Shown here: one piece after another, positions 35,536 to 44,832 of the stretch
Position numbering within the stretch: position 1 is the stretch's first letter
Layout: every line of letters begins with the position of its first letter
Assembly: GCF_003268775.1 (NCBI RefSeq)
Contig: NZ_QLSU01000015.1
Location: 62,001 to 126,000, forward strand
Origin: Paraburkholderia unamae
GTDB taxonomy: Bacteria; Pseudomonadota; Gammaproteobacteria; Burkholderiales; Burkholderiaceae
DNA: 64,000 nt
Direction of reading: 5' to 3'
Translations under genes and position numbers: made by a program
Notes under the pieces: generated by a model
The model's input: only the letters and a program-made list of their open reading frames with translations
Told to the model about the DNA's origin: nothing
The model's database searches: none

Positions 35536-36489
35536 ATGACCATCGATAATCTGAAGACTCCCACAGTCGCACTAGGCACCTGGGCCTGGGGCGACAGCGG
35601 CGAGACTGGCAACGGCTACTTTGGCAGCCACCTGACGCAGGCTGGCCTGGAAGCGATCGCCGACAAGGCACATGCGGCCGGGTTCACCTTGTGGGACACC
35701 GCCCGGGTGTACGGCATGGGCCGCTCCGAAACCGTACTCGGCGAGGTGCTCAAGCGCTACGCCCGCAGCGACTACCAGCTCTCGACGAAGTTCACCCCGC
35801 AGATCGCGGGAACCAGCGATGATCCGGTGGCGGACATGCTGGAGCAGAGTCTGGCCAACCTCGGCACCGACTATATCGATCTCTACTGGATTCACAATCC
35901 AGCCGATGTGCCGCGGTGGACCCCGCACCTGATTCCGTTGCTGAAGAGCGGGAAGATCAAACATGTCGGCGTCTCGAATCACAACCTGAGCGAAATCCAG
36001 CTCGCCGACCAGATCCTTGGCGAAGCCGGGTTCCGGGTCGAAGCCGTCCAGAACCACTATAGCCTCCTCTACCGCAGCTCCGAGCAAGCCGGGATCCTGG
36101 ACTACTGCCGCAACCAGGGCATCCCGTTCTTCGCCTACATGGTGCTCGAACAGGGCGCCTTGACCGGCAAGTACCGTCCGGAGAACCCGCTGCCGGAAGG
36201 CAGCAACCGGGCGGAAAGCTACAACAGTATCCTGCCTCGACTGAAGGCGCTGACGGACAAGCTCGCCTCGATCGGCCAGCGCCAGGGCGCCGCAGCTCCC
36301 GATGTCGCGGCAGCGTGGGCCATCGCCAAGGGCACGACACCGATCATCGGCGTCACCAGGCCCCGCTATGTCGAGAGCCTGGTGCGAGCCGGCAGCATCA
36401 CGCTCACCAGCGGCGACATCGCAGAGCTGGAAGCGCTCGCCGACGCTGCTAACGTGAACACCCGCGGCTGGTGGGAACACGCAATGTGA
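35536..36489 (+). CDS. Aldo/keto reductase
   Basis: 317 residues with the AKR (beta/alpha)8 pattern. The catalytic tetrad shows as Asp and Tyr in WDTARVYGMGRSE (about 54-66), Lys in STKFTP (about 83) and His in IDLYWIHNPAD (about 119); the NADPH-site helix reads IIGVTRPRYVES. GGAG lies six bases before ATG 35536. A bidirectional terminator ends it. Likely a general carbonyl reductase under the divergent AraC regulator. Confidence 0.92.
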   Translation: MTIDNLKTPTVALGTWAWGDSGETGNGYFGSHLTQAGLEAIADKAHAAGFTLWDTARVYGMGRSETVLGEVLKRYARSDYQLSTKFTPQIAGTSDDPVADMLEQSLANLGTDYIDLYWIHNPADVPRWTPHLIPLLKSGKIKHVGVSNHNLSEIQLADQILGEAGFRVEAVQNHYSLLYRSSEQAGILDYCRNQGIPFFAYMVLEQGALTGKYRPENPLPEGSNRAESYNSILPRLKALTDKLASIGQRQGAAAPDVAAAWAIAKGTTPIIGVTRPRYVESLVRAGSITLTSGDIAELEALADAANVNTRGWWEHAM

Positions 36490-36535
36490 AAGCGCACCGA
36501 TCGATGAATTCGTAACGTTCGTGGATGCGTAAAAG

Positions 36536-36567
36536 AAAAGGCGCGGAATGGGTATCCGCGCCTTTTT
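36536..36567. terminator. Bidirectional terminator
   Basis: AAAAGGCGCGGA (36536-36547) pairs perfectly with TCCGCGCCTTTT (36555-36566) around a 7-nt loop, leaving a T run on each strand. It separates the aldo/keto reductase from the convergent acyl-CoA operon, whose last stop is at 36571. Confidence 0.92.
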
Positions 36568-36570
36568 CCC

Positions 36571-37743
36571 TTACACCGTTGCAGCCGAACCCAGCAGCGC
36601 CGTGCTCTGGCTCGATAGCGTGCCGCCATTGCCCTGCACGATCGCAACATCGATCCCGGCCTGCTGCCGCGCGCCCGCCTGAGCGCGAATTTGCTCCACA
36701 GCCTCGATGATCAGGAAGATGCCATACATGCCGGGGTGCGTGAACGACAGGCCACCACCGTTCGTGTTGACCGCCAGCCGTCCGCCCGGAGCGATTGCCC
36801 CGTCGCTGACGAAGCGGCCGCCCTCACCCTTGGGACAAAACCCGAGGTCTTCGAGGAACAGGATCGTGTTGATGGTGAATGCGTCGTAGAGCATCGCCAG
36901 ATCCACATCCTTCGGGCCCAGGCCCGCCATCTCGTAGGCACGTGCGGCCGATACCGAGGCCGAGGTGACCGTGAGATCTTCCATGCAGGAAATCTGGCGA
37001 TGCCAGACTTCCGTGGCATTGCCGAGCACGTAGACCGGCTTTTGCGGACCGGCTTCGGCTTCCGGGGCCCGGCGCAGCACAAAGGCACCGGCCCCGTCCG
37101 TCAGCAGGCAGCAGTCACGCACGGTCAACGGGTCGCTGACCATGCGGGCATTGAGCACCTGCTCGATCGTCAGATCGTCGCGGCTATAAGCCAGCGGGTT
37201 CAGTTTCGCCCACTTGCGCGCTGCGACCGCAACTTCTGCCAGATGCTCGCGCGTCGTGCCGTATTGATACATGTGCCGCTTCGCCGCCAGCGCGTAGGAA
37301 CTGATCGGAAACATCGGCTCATACGGATTTTCGAACGGCTGCGGATCGAGCGACTTGCGCATCTCCACGCCCTTGGCGCGGTTCATCGTGCTCGTCTTCT
37401 GCGTCGAGCCATAGCACACCAGCACGTTGTTGCAGGTGCCGTCCATTAGCGCCTGAACGGCAGGCCAAAGATGCGCAACGAAACTCGAACCGCCGATCAT
37501 GGTCGAGTTCAGATAACCGGGGCGGATTCCCAGATATTCAGCGACCGGCATCCCCCACATCGATGCCGAGACGCTGGCCGTGGCCAATCCGTCAATGTCC
37601 GACATCTTGAGCCCCGCATCGGCAACCGCCTTGTGCGCCGCTGCGCTCAGGATTTCGAGTTCGGTGAAACCGGCCGCCGAGCCGAGGCCGGCCATGCCGA
37701 TACCGGCGATGGCGGTCTTGCCGCGAAACTGTGAAACCGACAT
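36571..37743 (-). CDS. Thiolase-fold enzyme lacking the nucleophilic Cys (Ltp2/SCP2-like)
   Basis: 390 residues of the thiolase superfamily. TAIAGIGMAGLG opens it, YDAFTINTILFLEDLGFCPKGEGG near 290-313 and THPGMYGIF near 348 are SCP2-thiolase motifs. Where degradative thiolases have the acyl-accepting Cys, this protein reads MIGGSSFVAHL (about 82-92), so Ser replaces Cys. That pattern fits the steroid aldolase Ltp2 and relatives, which cleave beta-hydroxyacyl-CoA by retro-aldol chemistry with a DUF35 partner. Such a partner is encoded next door with a 1-base overlap. It is the last gene of the acyl-CoA operon. Confidence 0.87.
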   Translation of the reverse strand: MSVSQFRGKTAIAGIGMAGLGSAAGFTELEILSAAAHKAVADAGLKMSDIDGLATASVSASMWGMPVAEYLGIRPGYLNSTMIGGSSFVAHLWPAVQALMDGTCNNVLVCYGSTQKTSTMNRAKGVEMRKSLDPQPFENPYEPMFPISSYALAAKRHMYQYGTTREHLAEVAVAARKWAKLNPLAYSRDDLTIEQVLNARMVSDPLTVRDCCLLTDGAGAFVLRRAPEAEAGPQKPVYVLGNATEVWHRQISCMEDLTVTSASVSAARAYEMAGLGPKDVDLAMLYDAFTINTILFLEDLGFCPKGEGGRFVSDGAIAPGGRLAVNTNGGGLSFTHPGMYGIFLIIEAVEQIRAQAGARQQAGIDVAIVQGNGGTLSSQSTALLGSAATV

Positions 37744-38153
37744 TACTTTGCCTCCCCGGTCGTGGAATCGACAGGACGGAACATCACGAGCGCTTCGCCC
37801 TTGATCTCACCGATAAATGCCTGAACCTGATCGCCGCATTCGATCGCATCCAGATCGGCGTCGACAATGCGGCTCATCAGTCGCGGTCCTTCCACCAGAT
37901 CGATGAGCGACAGGTTCTGGTCACCGCCTGCTTCGGCAGGACGGCGCATGGTCGTCGTCGAATAGACGGTACCCGCACCCGAAGGCGTCTTCCATTCGAG
38001 TTCGAGGTTGCCGCAGCTCGGGCATGCAACGCGCGGCGGAAACACGAATTTCTCGCACGCTGTGCAGCACTGGATCTGCCAGTTGGAGGCCGCTACGCGA
38101 TCCCGATACTGTTTGTCCGGGCCACCCACCACAACTTTCTCTTCTGTTTTCAT
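37743..38153 (-). CDS. DUF35 Zn-ribbon/OB-fold protein
   Basis: 136 residues. Four Cys in CCTACEKFVFPPRVACPSCG (about 29-48) form the rubredoxin-like zinc ribbon; the OB part follows with GAGTVYSTTTMRRP and LIDLVEGPRLMSRIV. DUF35 proteins bind acyl-CoA and are obligate partners of thiolase-like aldolases and MaoC hydratases in steroid side-chain degradation. Its stop overlaps the thiolase start (TAATG), so the two are coupled and probably form one complex. Confidence 0.9.
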   Translation of the reverse strand: MKTEEKVVVGGPDKQYRDRVAASNWQIQCCTACEKFVFPPRVACPSCGNLELEWKTPSGAGTVYSTTTMRRPAEAGGDQNLSLIDLVEGPRLMSRIVDADLDAIECGDQVQAFIGEIKGEALVMFRPVDSTTGEAK

Positions 38154-38177
38154 TATCGTTCACCAGGTTCACGAGAA

Positions 38178-39305
38178 TTATTCTTCCATCGCGTCCGCAT
38201 AGGCCTGCGCATGGTAATCGTGATCGCCGAAGATCGGATCACACATGGTGAGGAAACGGAAATAATCGCTGACTTCCAGCTCGTCCGTCATGCCGATGCC
38301 GCCATGCAGTTGCACTGCCTGCTGCCCCACGAATCGTGCCGCCTCGATCATCGCGAGTTTTGCCGTCGCGATCATGCGCTCGCGCTTGCTGGCGTCCGGT
38401 TCCGAGAGACCTTGAATGCCGATGTAAATCGCAGACCCGGCCAGTTCCTTCTGGATCAGCATATCGGCGACGCGGTGCTGAAGCGCCTGGAAGGCAGCCA
38501 GCGGCTTGCCGAACTGCTGCCGCACACGCAGATAGTCGGTCGTGATCTCGATCAGGCGTTCCATCGCACCGAGCGCCTGAGCACAGAGTGCGATGATCCC
38601 GTGGTTGATGCACACACGCAGCGCCTCATCGCCCGCACCCTGCGTGTGGATCAGCGCGTCGGCGCTGACCCTGACGTTGTTGAACGTCACGTCTGCCGCG
38701 CGTTGATCGTCGATCGTCGGATAGACCACGAGGTCCAAACCCTGGCTCTCACGCGGAACGAGGAAAAGGCGGATATCGCCGTTTTCGGAACCCAGCCGGG
38801 CACTCACGATATAGGCATCGGCGACCTGTGCGTGCCATACAACCGTTTTCTCTCCATGAATGACATAACCCTCTTCGGCGGGAAGCGCAACCGTGGCCAC
38901 CGAATCCAGTTCGTAGCGCGAGCCGGATTCAGAATAGGCCGGTACCACGATCGAGTCACCGCAGGCAATTCCGGGCAGCCATTTCGCTTTCTGCTCCTGC
39001 GTGCCGTATGCCGACAGAATAGCGGCAGCCACTGTGACCGGAATGACCGGCTCATGGACGAGGCCTCGGCCAAGTTCACGATTGACCACAAGATAGCTTT
39101 CGACACCCTGATCGAAACCGTCGTACTGCGCTTCGATCGTGAGACCCGCGACGCCCATGGACGCCAGATTCGACCACACATCGCGGTCAAATCCAATGCC
39201 GTTGCGAGCGCTCTTGCGCCTGTGCGCGAACGTATATTCGTGATCAACGAAACGGCGCAGGCTGTCCGCCAGCATCCGCTGCTCTTCGCTGTATGAGAAG
39301 TCCAT
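38178..39305 (-). CDS. Acyl-CoA dehydrogenase, subunit of pair 1
   Basis: 375 residues. MDFSYSEEQRMLADSLRRFVD is the usual N-terminal helix; ACGDSIVVPAYSESGSRYEL and GEKTVVWHA are the flavin-side strands; QFGKPLAAFQALQHRVADM and QLHGGIGMTDELEVSDYFR form the C-terminal helix bundle. No Tyr-Glu-Gly-Thr catalytic motif is present, as in the smaller subunit of heteromeric FadE enzymes. It starts 7 bp after the stop of another acyl-CoA dehydrogenase gene, its probable partner. Confidence 0.88.
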   Translation of the reverse strand: MDFSYSEEQRMLADSLRRFVDHEYTFAHRRKSARNGIGFDRDVWSNLASMGVAGLTIEAQYDGFDQGVESYLVVNRELGRGLVHEPVIPVTVAAAILSAYGTQEQKAKWLPGIACGDSIVVPAYSESGSRYELDSVATVALPAEEGYVIHGEKTVVWHAQVADAYIVSARLGSENGDIRLFLVPRESQGLDLVVYPTIDDQRAADVTFNNVRVSADALIHTQGAGDEALRVCINHGIIALCAQALGAMERLIEITTDYLRVRQQFGKPLAAFQALQHRVADMLIQKELAGSAIYIGIQGLSEPDASKRERMIATAKLAMIEAARFVGQQAVQLHGGIGMTDELEVSDYFRFLTMCDPIFGDHDYHAQAYADAMEE

Positions 39306-39312
39306 ATTTACC

Positions 39313-40506
39313 TCAAAATCCGATGATCATCTTGTTGATGATATTTTTCTGGACCTCAGTCGAACCCCCATAAATCGAGGTCTTGCGCATATCCAGATAG
39401 GTGGCGGTGCCTCCAGCCGCCCACTGCGGACCCGCAACCGGAATCGTCGCGCCCTTCTTGAGCCACGCCTGATCGAATGGCCGGCTGTGTGGACCCGCTA
39501 CCTCCTGTTGCAGCATCGCAATGTCCTGCTGCAACTCCGAGCCGCGAATCTTGATGATCGATGCCTCGGGACCGGGCTGGCCTTCCGATTGCGTCGCCAC
39601 GCGCAACACCATCATTTCGAGCACAGCGAGATCGCGCTCCACCTTCGCGATCTTGTCGCGCATACGCGGATTGTCGATCATGCGCCGGCCGCGTCCATCC
39701 TTCGACTCCGCCGCATAGCGCTTGAGATGACGCAGCTCGCGATGGCAGTGACCAATGCCCGCAATTGCCGTGCGTTCGTGACCGAGCAGATATTTCGCGT
39801 ACGTCCAGCCCTTGTTCTCCTCACCCACAAGATTTTCGACTGGCACCTCGACGTTCTCGAACCAAGTCTCGTTGACTTCATAGCCGTGGTCGAGCGTGTT
39901 AATCGGACGCACAGTGATCCCCGGCGTCGTCATCGGGATCAGCAACATAGAGATCCCTTCTTGCGGCTTGGCTTCGGCATTCGTGCGGACCAGACAGAAA
40001 ATCCAGTCCGCGTGGTGTCCCATCGTGGTCCATGTCTTCTGACCATTCACGATGTATTTGTCGCCCACACGAACGGCTTTTGTTTTCAGCGACGCCAGGT
40101 CCGAACCGGCACCCGGCTCCGAATAACCCTGGCACCAGAAGTCGTCGACAGCAGGAATGCGCGGCAGAAAACGGGCCTTCATTTCCTCGCTCGCATATTT
40201 CATCAGCACCGGGCCTATCATGGTCAGGCCGAAGGGCAGTTGACGCGGGGCGCCGGCGCTGTAAATCTCGATCTCGAACAACATGCGCTGGACATGATTC
40301 CAGCCGGTACCGCCCCACTCCTTGGGCCACGATGGCGCGCCCCAACCGTGCGCGGTCAGGATCCGATGCCAGCGCACGTAATCCGACTTCTCGATGCGCT
40401 GGTGCGACATCACTTTCGTGCGAATATCCTCAGGAAGGTTATCGCGCACGAATACCCGGACCTCCTCCCGGAAGGCCATCTCCTCTTCGGTGTAGTGCAA
40501 ATCCAT
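39313..40506 (-). CDS. Acyl-CoA dehydrogenase, subunit of pair 1
   Basis: 397 residues, standard length. WCQGYSEPGAGSDLASLKT and GQKTWTTMGHHADWIF form the flavin and substrate strands. The C-terminus reads TSIYGGSTEVQKNIINKMI, the FadE-like variant with Gly where medium-chain enzymes have the catalytic Glu of YEGT, so the base must lie elsewhere. The adjacent 375-residue gene should encode the second subunit. The alpha2beta2 arrangement is inferred from steroid and cholate pathways. Confidence 0.9.
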   Translation of the reverse strand: MDLHYTEEEMAFREEVRVFVRDNLPEDIRTKVMSHQRIEKSDYVRWHRILTAHGWGAPSWPKEWGGTGWNHVQRMLFEIEIYSAGAPRQLPFGLTMIGPVLMKYASEEMKARFLPRIPAVDDFWCQGYSEPGAGSDLASLKTKAVRVGDKYIVNGQKTWTTMGHHADWIFCLVRTNAEAKPQEGISMLLIPMTTPGITVRPINTLDHGYEVNETWFENVEVPVENLVGEENKGWTYAKYLLGHERTAIAGIGHCHRELRHLKRYAAESKDGRGRRMIDNPRMRDKIAKVERDLAVLEMMVLRVATQSEGQPGPEASIIKIRGSELQQDIAMLQQEVAGPHSRPFDQAWLKKGATIPVAGPQWAAGGTATYLDMRKTSIYGGSTEVQKNIINKMIIGF

Positions 40507-40564
40507 GTCATACCTCTAGATACAGAACAGGGGGACCGCCAAGGTTCCCCGTTGTCGAAATCAC

Positions 40565-42247
40565 TCAGTGCTCCACTGCTTCGCTCACGGTCAGACCCGT
40601 ATGCGCCTGAAGATTCTGTGCATCGAACGCATCGCGCTCCTTCACTGCGCGTGCCGACTTGTCCGTCACCGAGAAGAACCAGATCGCCAGGAACGCGACA
40701 GGAACCGAGATCAGTGCCGGGTTATTCAGCGAGCACAGCGGCTTGGCGTTATGCAGCACCGCAACCCAGATTGGCGCCGAGAACAGCGTCACGACAAGTG
40801 CCGAGATCAGGCCGAGCAGACCACCGACGACTGCGCCGCGTGTCGTCGTACCCCGCCAGAAAATCGACATGATGAAGACCGGCAAATTTGCCGAGCCTGC
40901 AATCGCGGCCACAACGTTCACAAGGAATGCGACGTTGGTATTCTCGAAGGGAATGCCCAGACCGATGGCAATCAGGCCGAATACAACCGTCGCCGTGCGG
41001 CTGATCTTCATTTCCTTCCTGTCGTCCGCGTGACCCCGTGCAATCCAGGATGCGTACAGATCATGCGAGATGCTGGACGCACCCGAGATCACCAGACCGG
41101 AAACCACCGCGAGAATCGTCGCGAACGTGACGGCAGCAATAAAGCCGAAGAACAGATTGCCGCCAACTGCACGCGAGAGACTGACCGCCACCATGTTCGG
41201 ACCGCCCACCAGATCCTTGAGCAGGCTGAAATGGCCGTCGGCACCGACCTTGAAGTATTCGGGATGCTCGAACAGGATCGAGATCGCGCCTACGCCCACG
41301 ATCAGAACGAGTACATAGAAGTACGAGATCAGACTCGTGGCGACGAAAACCGACTTGCGGGATTCACTGGCATTGGACACCGTGAACAGACGCATCAGCA
41401 GATGGGGAAAGCCGCCCACGCCGACAATTCCGCCAATGCCGAAGGAGAGCGCATTCCACGGATCCTTGAAGATGTGGCCGCTGCCCATGATGCCCGTGTG
41501 CGCAGGGTGCACGTCATTCGCCGCCTTGAACATCGCATCGGGATGAAAGCCGAAATGTGCCAGCGAGAGGAGCGCCATGATCGTGACACCCAGCAGCAGC
41601 AGCGTCGCCTTGATCATTTGCACCCAGGTCGTGGCCTTCATGCCGCCAAAGTACACGTAGATCACCATCAGGCTGCCGACGATCACTTCCGCCAGCCAGT
41701 AATGCAGGCCGAACAGCAGTTCAATCAGTTTGCCGGCCCCCACCATCTGCACCACGAGGTAGAGAATCACCGCCGTGATCGACGTGAAGGCCATCATGAC
41801 GCGAATCGGACCCTGTTCGAGGCGATAGGCCACGACGTCGACCACCGTGAACTTGCCGAGATTGCGCACCGGCTCCGAGAGCAGGAACATGACGATGGGC
41901 CAGCCAAGGAGGAAGCCCACCGTGAACATGAAACCATCATAGCCGGTGAGGAACACGACGCTGGTTAGGCCCAGGAACGAAGCGGCTGACATGAAGTCGC
42001 CGCTGATGGCCAGACCGTTCTGAAAGCCGGTGAGACCACCGCCCGCCGAGTAGAAGTCCTTTTTCGTATGCGTGCGTTTTGCAGCCCACCGGGTGATGAC
42101 GAGCGTGCTCAGCACGAACAGAATGAACATGCCAATGGCGGCAAAACTCGTATCCGTTTTCGCAGCGGTTGCCGCGTCCTGCGCGTGAGCAGAAGTCGCT
42201 GCGATCAGGGCACCGAGTGCCGGAAGCAACCGGAGATATGCGTTCAT
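40565..42247 (-). CDS. Sodium:solute symporter (ActP-like)
   Basis: 560 residues. A cleavable signal peptide (ends SAHAQ near residue 23), rare among transporters but typical of ActP, precedes about thirteen spans. GLAISGDFMSAASFLG, FGGMKATTWVQMIKA and GGFPHLLMRLFTVSNASESRKS are family motifs of the SSS monocarboxylate carriers. It starts on the stop of a DUF485 gene with 1-base overlap, the classic yjcH-actP pairing. Inside an acyl-CoA operon it most likely imports the carboxylic acid growth substrate. Confidence 0.92.
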   Translation of the reverse strand: MNAYLRLLPALGALIAATSAHAQDAATAAKTDTSFAAIGMFILFVLSTLVITRWAAKRTHTKKDFYSAGGGLTGFQNGLAISGDFMSAASFLGLTSVVFLTGYDGFMFTVGFLLGWPIVMFLLSEPVRNLGKFTVVDVVAYRLEQGPIRVMMAFTSITAVILYLVVQMVGAGKLIELLFGLHYWLAEVIVGSLMVIYVYFGGMKATTWVQMIKATLLLLGVTIMALLSLAHFGFHPDAMFKAANDVHPAHTGIMGSGHIFKDPWNALSFGIGGIVGVGGFPHLLMRLFTVSNASESRKSVFVATSLISYFYVLVLIVGVGAISILFEHPEYFKVGADGHFSLLKDLVGGPNMVAVSLSRAVGGNLFFGFIAAVTFATILAVVSGLVISGASSISHDLYASWIARGHADDRKEMKISRTATVVFGLIAIGLGIPFENTNVAFLVNVVAAIAGSANLPVFIMSIFWRGTTTRGAVVGGLLGLISALVVTLFSAPIWVAVLHNAKPLCSLNNPALISVPVAFLAIWFFSVTDKSARAVKERDAFDAQNLQAHTGLTVSEAVEH

Positions 42248-42555
42248 CAGATTGCTCCCCGGGCCTGATCGACGACAGCCTGCATGCGCTTGTCGTATAT
42301 ATTGGCGGCACGCACCGTATAAGCGTATGCGGTGAGCACCACGAGGACGATCAGCAGCAGACCGACGAGGATCCCGATGCTGATGGAGGAGCCTTCCCAG
42401 AGCGGGGTTCCCATGGCCCTGGGTGAGAAACCCATGATTGCCATGACGATGTAAAAGCAGACAAGGTTGACTGCCAGAAGTGCGCACCGGAAATTACGAC
42501 GCGACCTTACGATCCGCATATATTCCGGGTTGGCGAGGATGGCCTTTTCAATCAC
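42247..42555 (-). CDS. DUF485 membrane protein (YjcH type)
   Basis: 102 residues with two membrane spans (about 24-45 and 58-82). NPEYMRIVRSRRNFRCALLAV and the DKRMQAVV tail match the DUF485 family, which is almost always encoded just before ActP-type symporters and is presumed to be an accessory subunit. Here it overlaps the symporter start by one base. The 115-bp gap upstream holds a short GGCCGG/CCGGCC hairpin (42597-42617) after the preceding gene. Confidence 0.9.
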   Translation of the reverse strand: MIEKAILANPEYMRIVRSRRNFRCALLAVNLVCFYIVMAIMGFSPRAMGTPLWEGSSISIGILVGLLLIVLVVLTAYAYTVRAANIYDKRMQAVVDQARGAI

Positions 42556-42670
42556 GACTCAGTCTCCATGGTTATTGTTGTTACTCGTCACCGTCAGGCC
42601 GGCTAACGACTCCGGCCCGAAATCCAATACTAAAATTAGCGTGGACTTCGTTTAAGGCACCATCGCCGGC

Positions 42671-43660
42671 TTACCGTTTAAGGATATCGGTGATCGCGAT
42701 ATTCTCGAATTCAAGACTTGCCCGACCGATAATCTCGTACCAGTAAGATTCGGATCCGTGTGCGAGACGCCACGCATGCAATCTGCGTGTATAAAGTTGA
42801 AGATCGTATTCTTCGGTGATACCGATCGCGCCATGGACCGAATGCGAGATTGCAGCCACGGTTTTCACCGCCTCACTGGCTCTGCCCTTGGCCACTGCCG
42901 CCGGGAAGGTAGACGGCGTGCGTGCGCCCTCGCTGAAAGCACGAATGGTGGCCATGCGGGCAGCAGCCACATGTTCGGCCATCTCCGCGAGTTGATGCTG
43001 GATCGACTGAAACTTGCCAATCGGCTTGCCAAATTGTGAACGGTCGTTGCCATATTGCAGCGTGAGTTCAAAACAGCGTGTCATTGCACCCACGATCTGC
43101 GCGGCGTGCAGTGCTGCACCCCATGCCTGGACATTTCCGCGTATGAAGTTGTCCTTGACGATGCTTGCTGCCTCGCCTGTCACGGACGCCTCCCAGCACA
43201 GATCTGCCGTGCCGTCGTGATGGATACCGATCAGCGAACGCTGCGCGCGCGCTGCATCCAGCACGAGATAGGCGTCTTCTGTTTCGGCCACGACATAATC
43301 CGCAATCCCGCCAAACGGCACACGCGGCGCGACCATCGCGCCCATCTTGTTGCGGTCCAGCGATGGCGCGAGCGTGACGATGCCCCCTGGAATGGCATCG
43401 CGCGGCAGGAGGGTACGCAGCACGATTGCCTGGCCGATCGGAAGCGGCGTGGCATAGGCACCGAGCATGACCAGGATCGGAAAGATGCCCGCAAGGTCGA
43501 GATCCGCACCGCCGTCATCCTCACTCGCCATCAGGTCAAGGAATCCCGCGTCTGCCACTGCGTTCCATAGTTCCGTGTAAGCACCATCGCCCTCAATCTG
43601 GCGAACGACCTGCGGTGTGCACTTATCCTGGAGAATGGATTCGAATGCTTCGTTAAACAT
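42671..43660 (-). CDS. Acyl-CoA dehydrogenase, small subunit of pair 2
   Basis: 329 residues, short for the family. The N-terminal helical domain is reduced and the central barrel weakly conserved (LAPSLDRNKMGAMV, DYVVAETEDAYLVL), while the C-terminal bundle is clear: NDRSQFGKPIGKFQSIQHQLAEM and SVHGAIGITEEYDLQLYTRRL. The shortness and lack of a catalytic Glu motif fit a non-catalytic or half-site subunit of a heteromeric dehydrogenase with the gene 12 bp upstream. Base composition is unusually AT-rich for the window. Confidence 0.87.
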   Translation of the reverse strand: MFNEAFESILQDKCTPQVVRQIEGDGAYTELWNAVADAGFLDLMASEDDGGADLDLAGIFPILVMLGAYATPLPIGQAIVLRTLLPRDAIPGGIVTLAPSLDRNKMGAMVAPRVPFGGIADYVVAETEDAYLVLDAARAQRSLIGIHHDGTADLCWEASVTGEAASIVKDNFIRGNVQAWGAALHAAQIVGAMTRCFELTLQYGNDRSQFGKPIGKFQSIQHQLAEMAEHVAAARMATIRAFSEGARTPSTFPAAVAKGRASEAVKTVAAISHSVHGAIGITEEYDLQLYTRRLHAWRLAHGSESYWYEIIGRASLEFENIAITDILKR

Positions 43661-43672
43661 GACAATAATTCC

Positions 43673-44830
43673 TTAACGCAAGCCAAGACCGCGTGCGATC
43701 ATGCCACGCAGGATTTCGCGGGTGCCGCCACGCAGTGAGTACGTCGGACAGACCTGGCTGATGTACTGGCTGGCGCGCACCAGCTCCGCATCGATCTGCG
43801 CACCCGGATCGAGGCCCAGCGCGTCTTCAACGATGGATGCGATTTCCTGCTCGAATGTGGTGCCGAGATCCTTGACCAGGGCCGATTCGACGAGCGGGCT
43901 CTCGCCAGCGACCAGCAGCGACGTGACTGAAATCGAAAGTTCACGAAGCGCGCTCAGGTGCGCGAACAGACGACCAATTGTCTTGTTGTGCCGGGCGTCG
44001 CGGGTATCACGCAGATGCTGAACCCACCGATCGAGAAGCACGATGCTCGAATAGATGCGCTCGGGCCCCGAACGCTCGAATGCGAGTTCGGCGTTGACCT
44101 GCATCCAGCCTGCACCCTCCGCACCGATCAGGGCATCCGTACCTAACTGTACGTCGTCGAAGAACACCTCCGAGAAGTGCGCGTCGCCAGCGAGATCGAC
44201 GATCGGTCGTACCGTGACGCCGGGCGCCTTCAGATCGACGATGACCTGCGACAGACCGTTGTGCCGGTCTTCCGGCGTACCCGAGGTGCGAACCAGTGCG
44301 ATCATGTACTGGCAATGATGCGCGTTGGTCGTCCAGATCTTGCGACCCGAGAGCGACCATCCGCCTTCGGCCAGCGGCGTCGCCCTCGACCGGATACTGG
44401 CAAGATCCGATCCCGAATTCGGTTCGCTCATTCCGATGCAGAAGAACGCTTCGCCCTGGCAGATCTTCGGGAGATAAAATGCGCGCTGTGAATCGGTGCC
44501 GAACTTGTTGATGAGCGGCCCGCTTTGCCGGTCCGCGATCCAGTGCGCCGCGACCGGCGCACCCGAGGTCAGCAGTTCCTCCACAAGCACAAAGCGCGAG
44601 AAGGCGTCCATTTGCGCCCCGCCCCACTCCTTGGGCAATGTCACGCCTACCCATCCACGGGCTGCCAGTTTGCGACTGAACCGGGCATCGAAGCCCATCC
44701 AGGAACGGGAACGCTGATCTGCCGAGGCCGGCGGCAGTTCAGCGCGAAGGAATTGCTGCACTTCGGAGCGAAATACCTGAGCATGCTCGGGCAATGTGGC
44801 TGGCGTCAAACGGTCGAGGATCGTCGTCAT
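43673..44830 (-). CDS. Acyl-CoA dehydrogenase, large subunit of pair 2
   Basis: 385 residues. WVGVTLPKEWGG, FFCIGMSEPNSGSDLASI and GRKIWTTNAHHCQYM are the conserved flavin-domain motifs. The C-terminus is YSLRGGTREILRGMIARGLGLR in two adjoining parts, the RGGT variant again lacking the usual Glu. It begins 2 bp after the SDR gene stop and is followed closely by the 329-residue partner. Substrate unknown. Confidence 0.89.
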   Translation of the reverse strand: MTTILDRLTPATLPEHAQVFRSEVQQFLRAELPPASADQRSRSWMGFDARFSRKLAARGWVGVTLPKEWGGAQMDAFSRFVLVEELLTSGAPVAAHWIADRQSGPLINKFGTDSQRAFYLPKICQGEAFFCIGMSEPNSGSDLASIRSRATPLAEGGWSLSGRKIWTTNAHHCQYMIALVRTSGTPEDRHNGLSQVIVDLKAPGVTVRPIVDLAGDAHFSEVFFDDVQLGTDALIGAEGAGWMQVNAELAFERSGPERIYSSIVLLDRWVQHLRDTRDARHNKTIGRLFAHLSALRELSISVTSLLVAGESPLVESALVKDLGTTFEQEIASIVEDALGLDPGAQIDAELVRASQYISQVCPTYSLRGGTREILRGMIARGLGLR

Positions 44831-44832
44831 AC

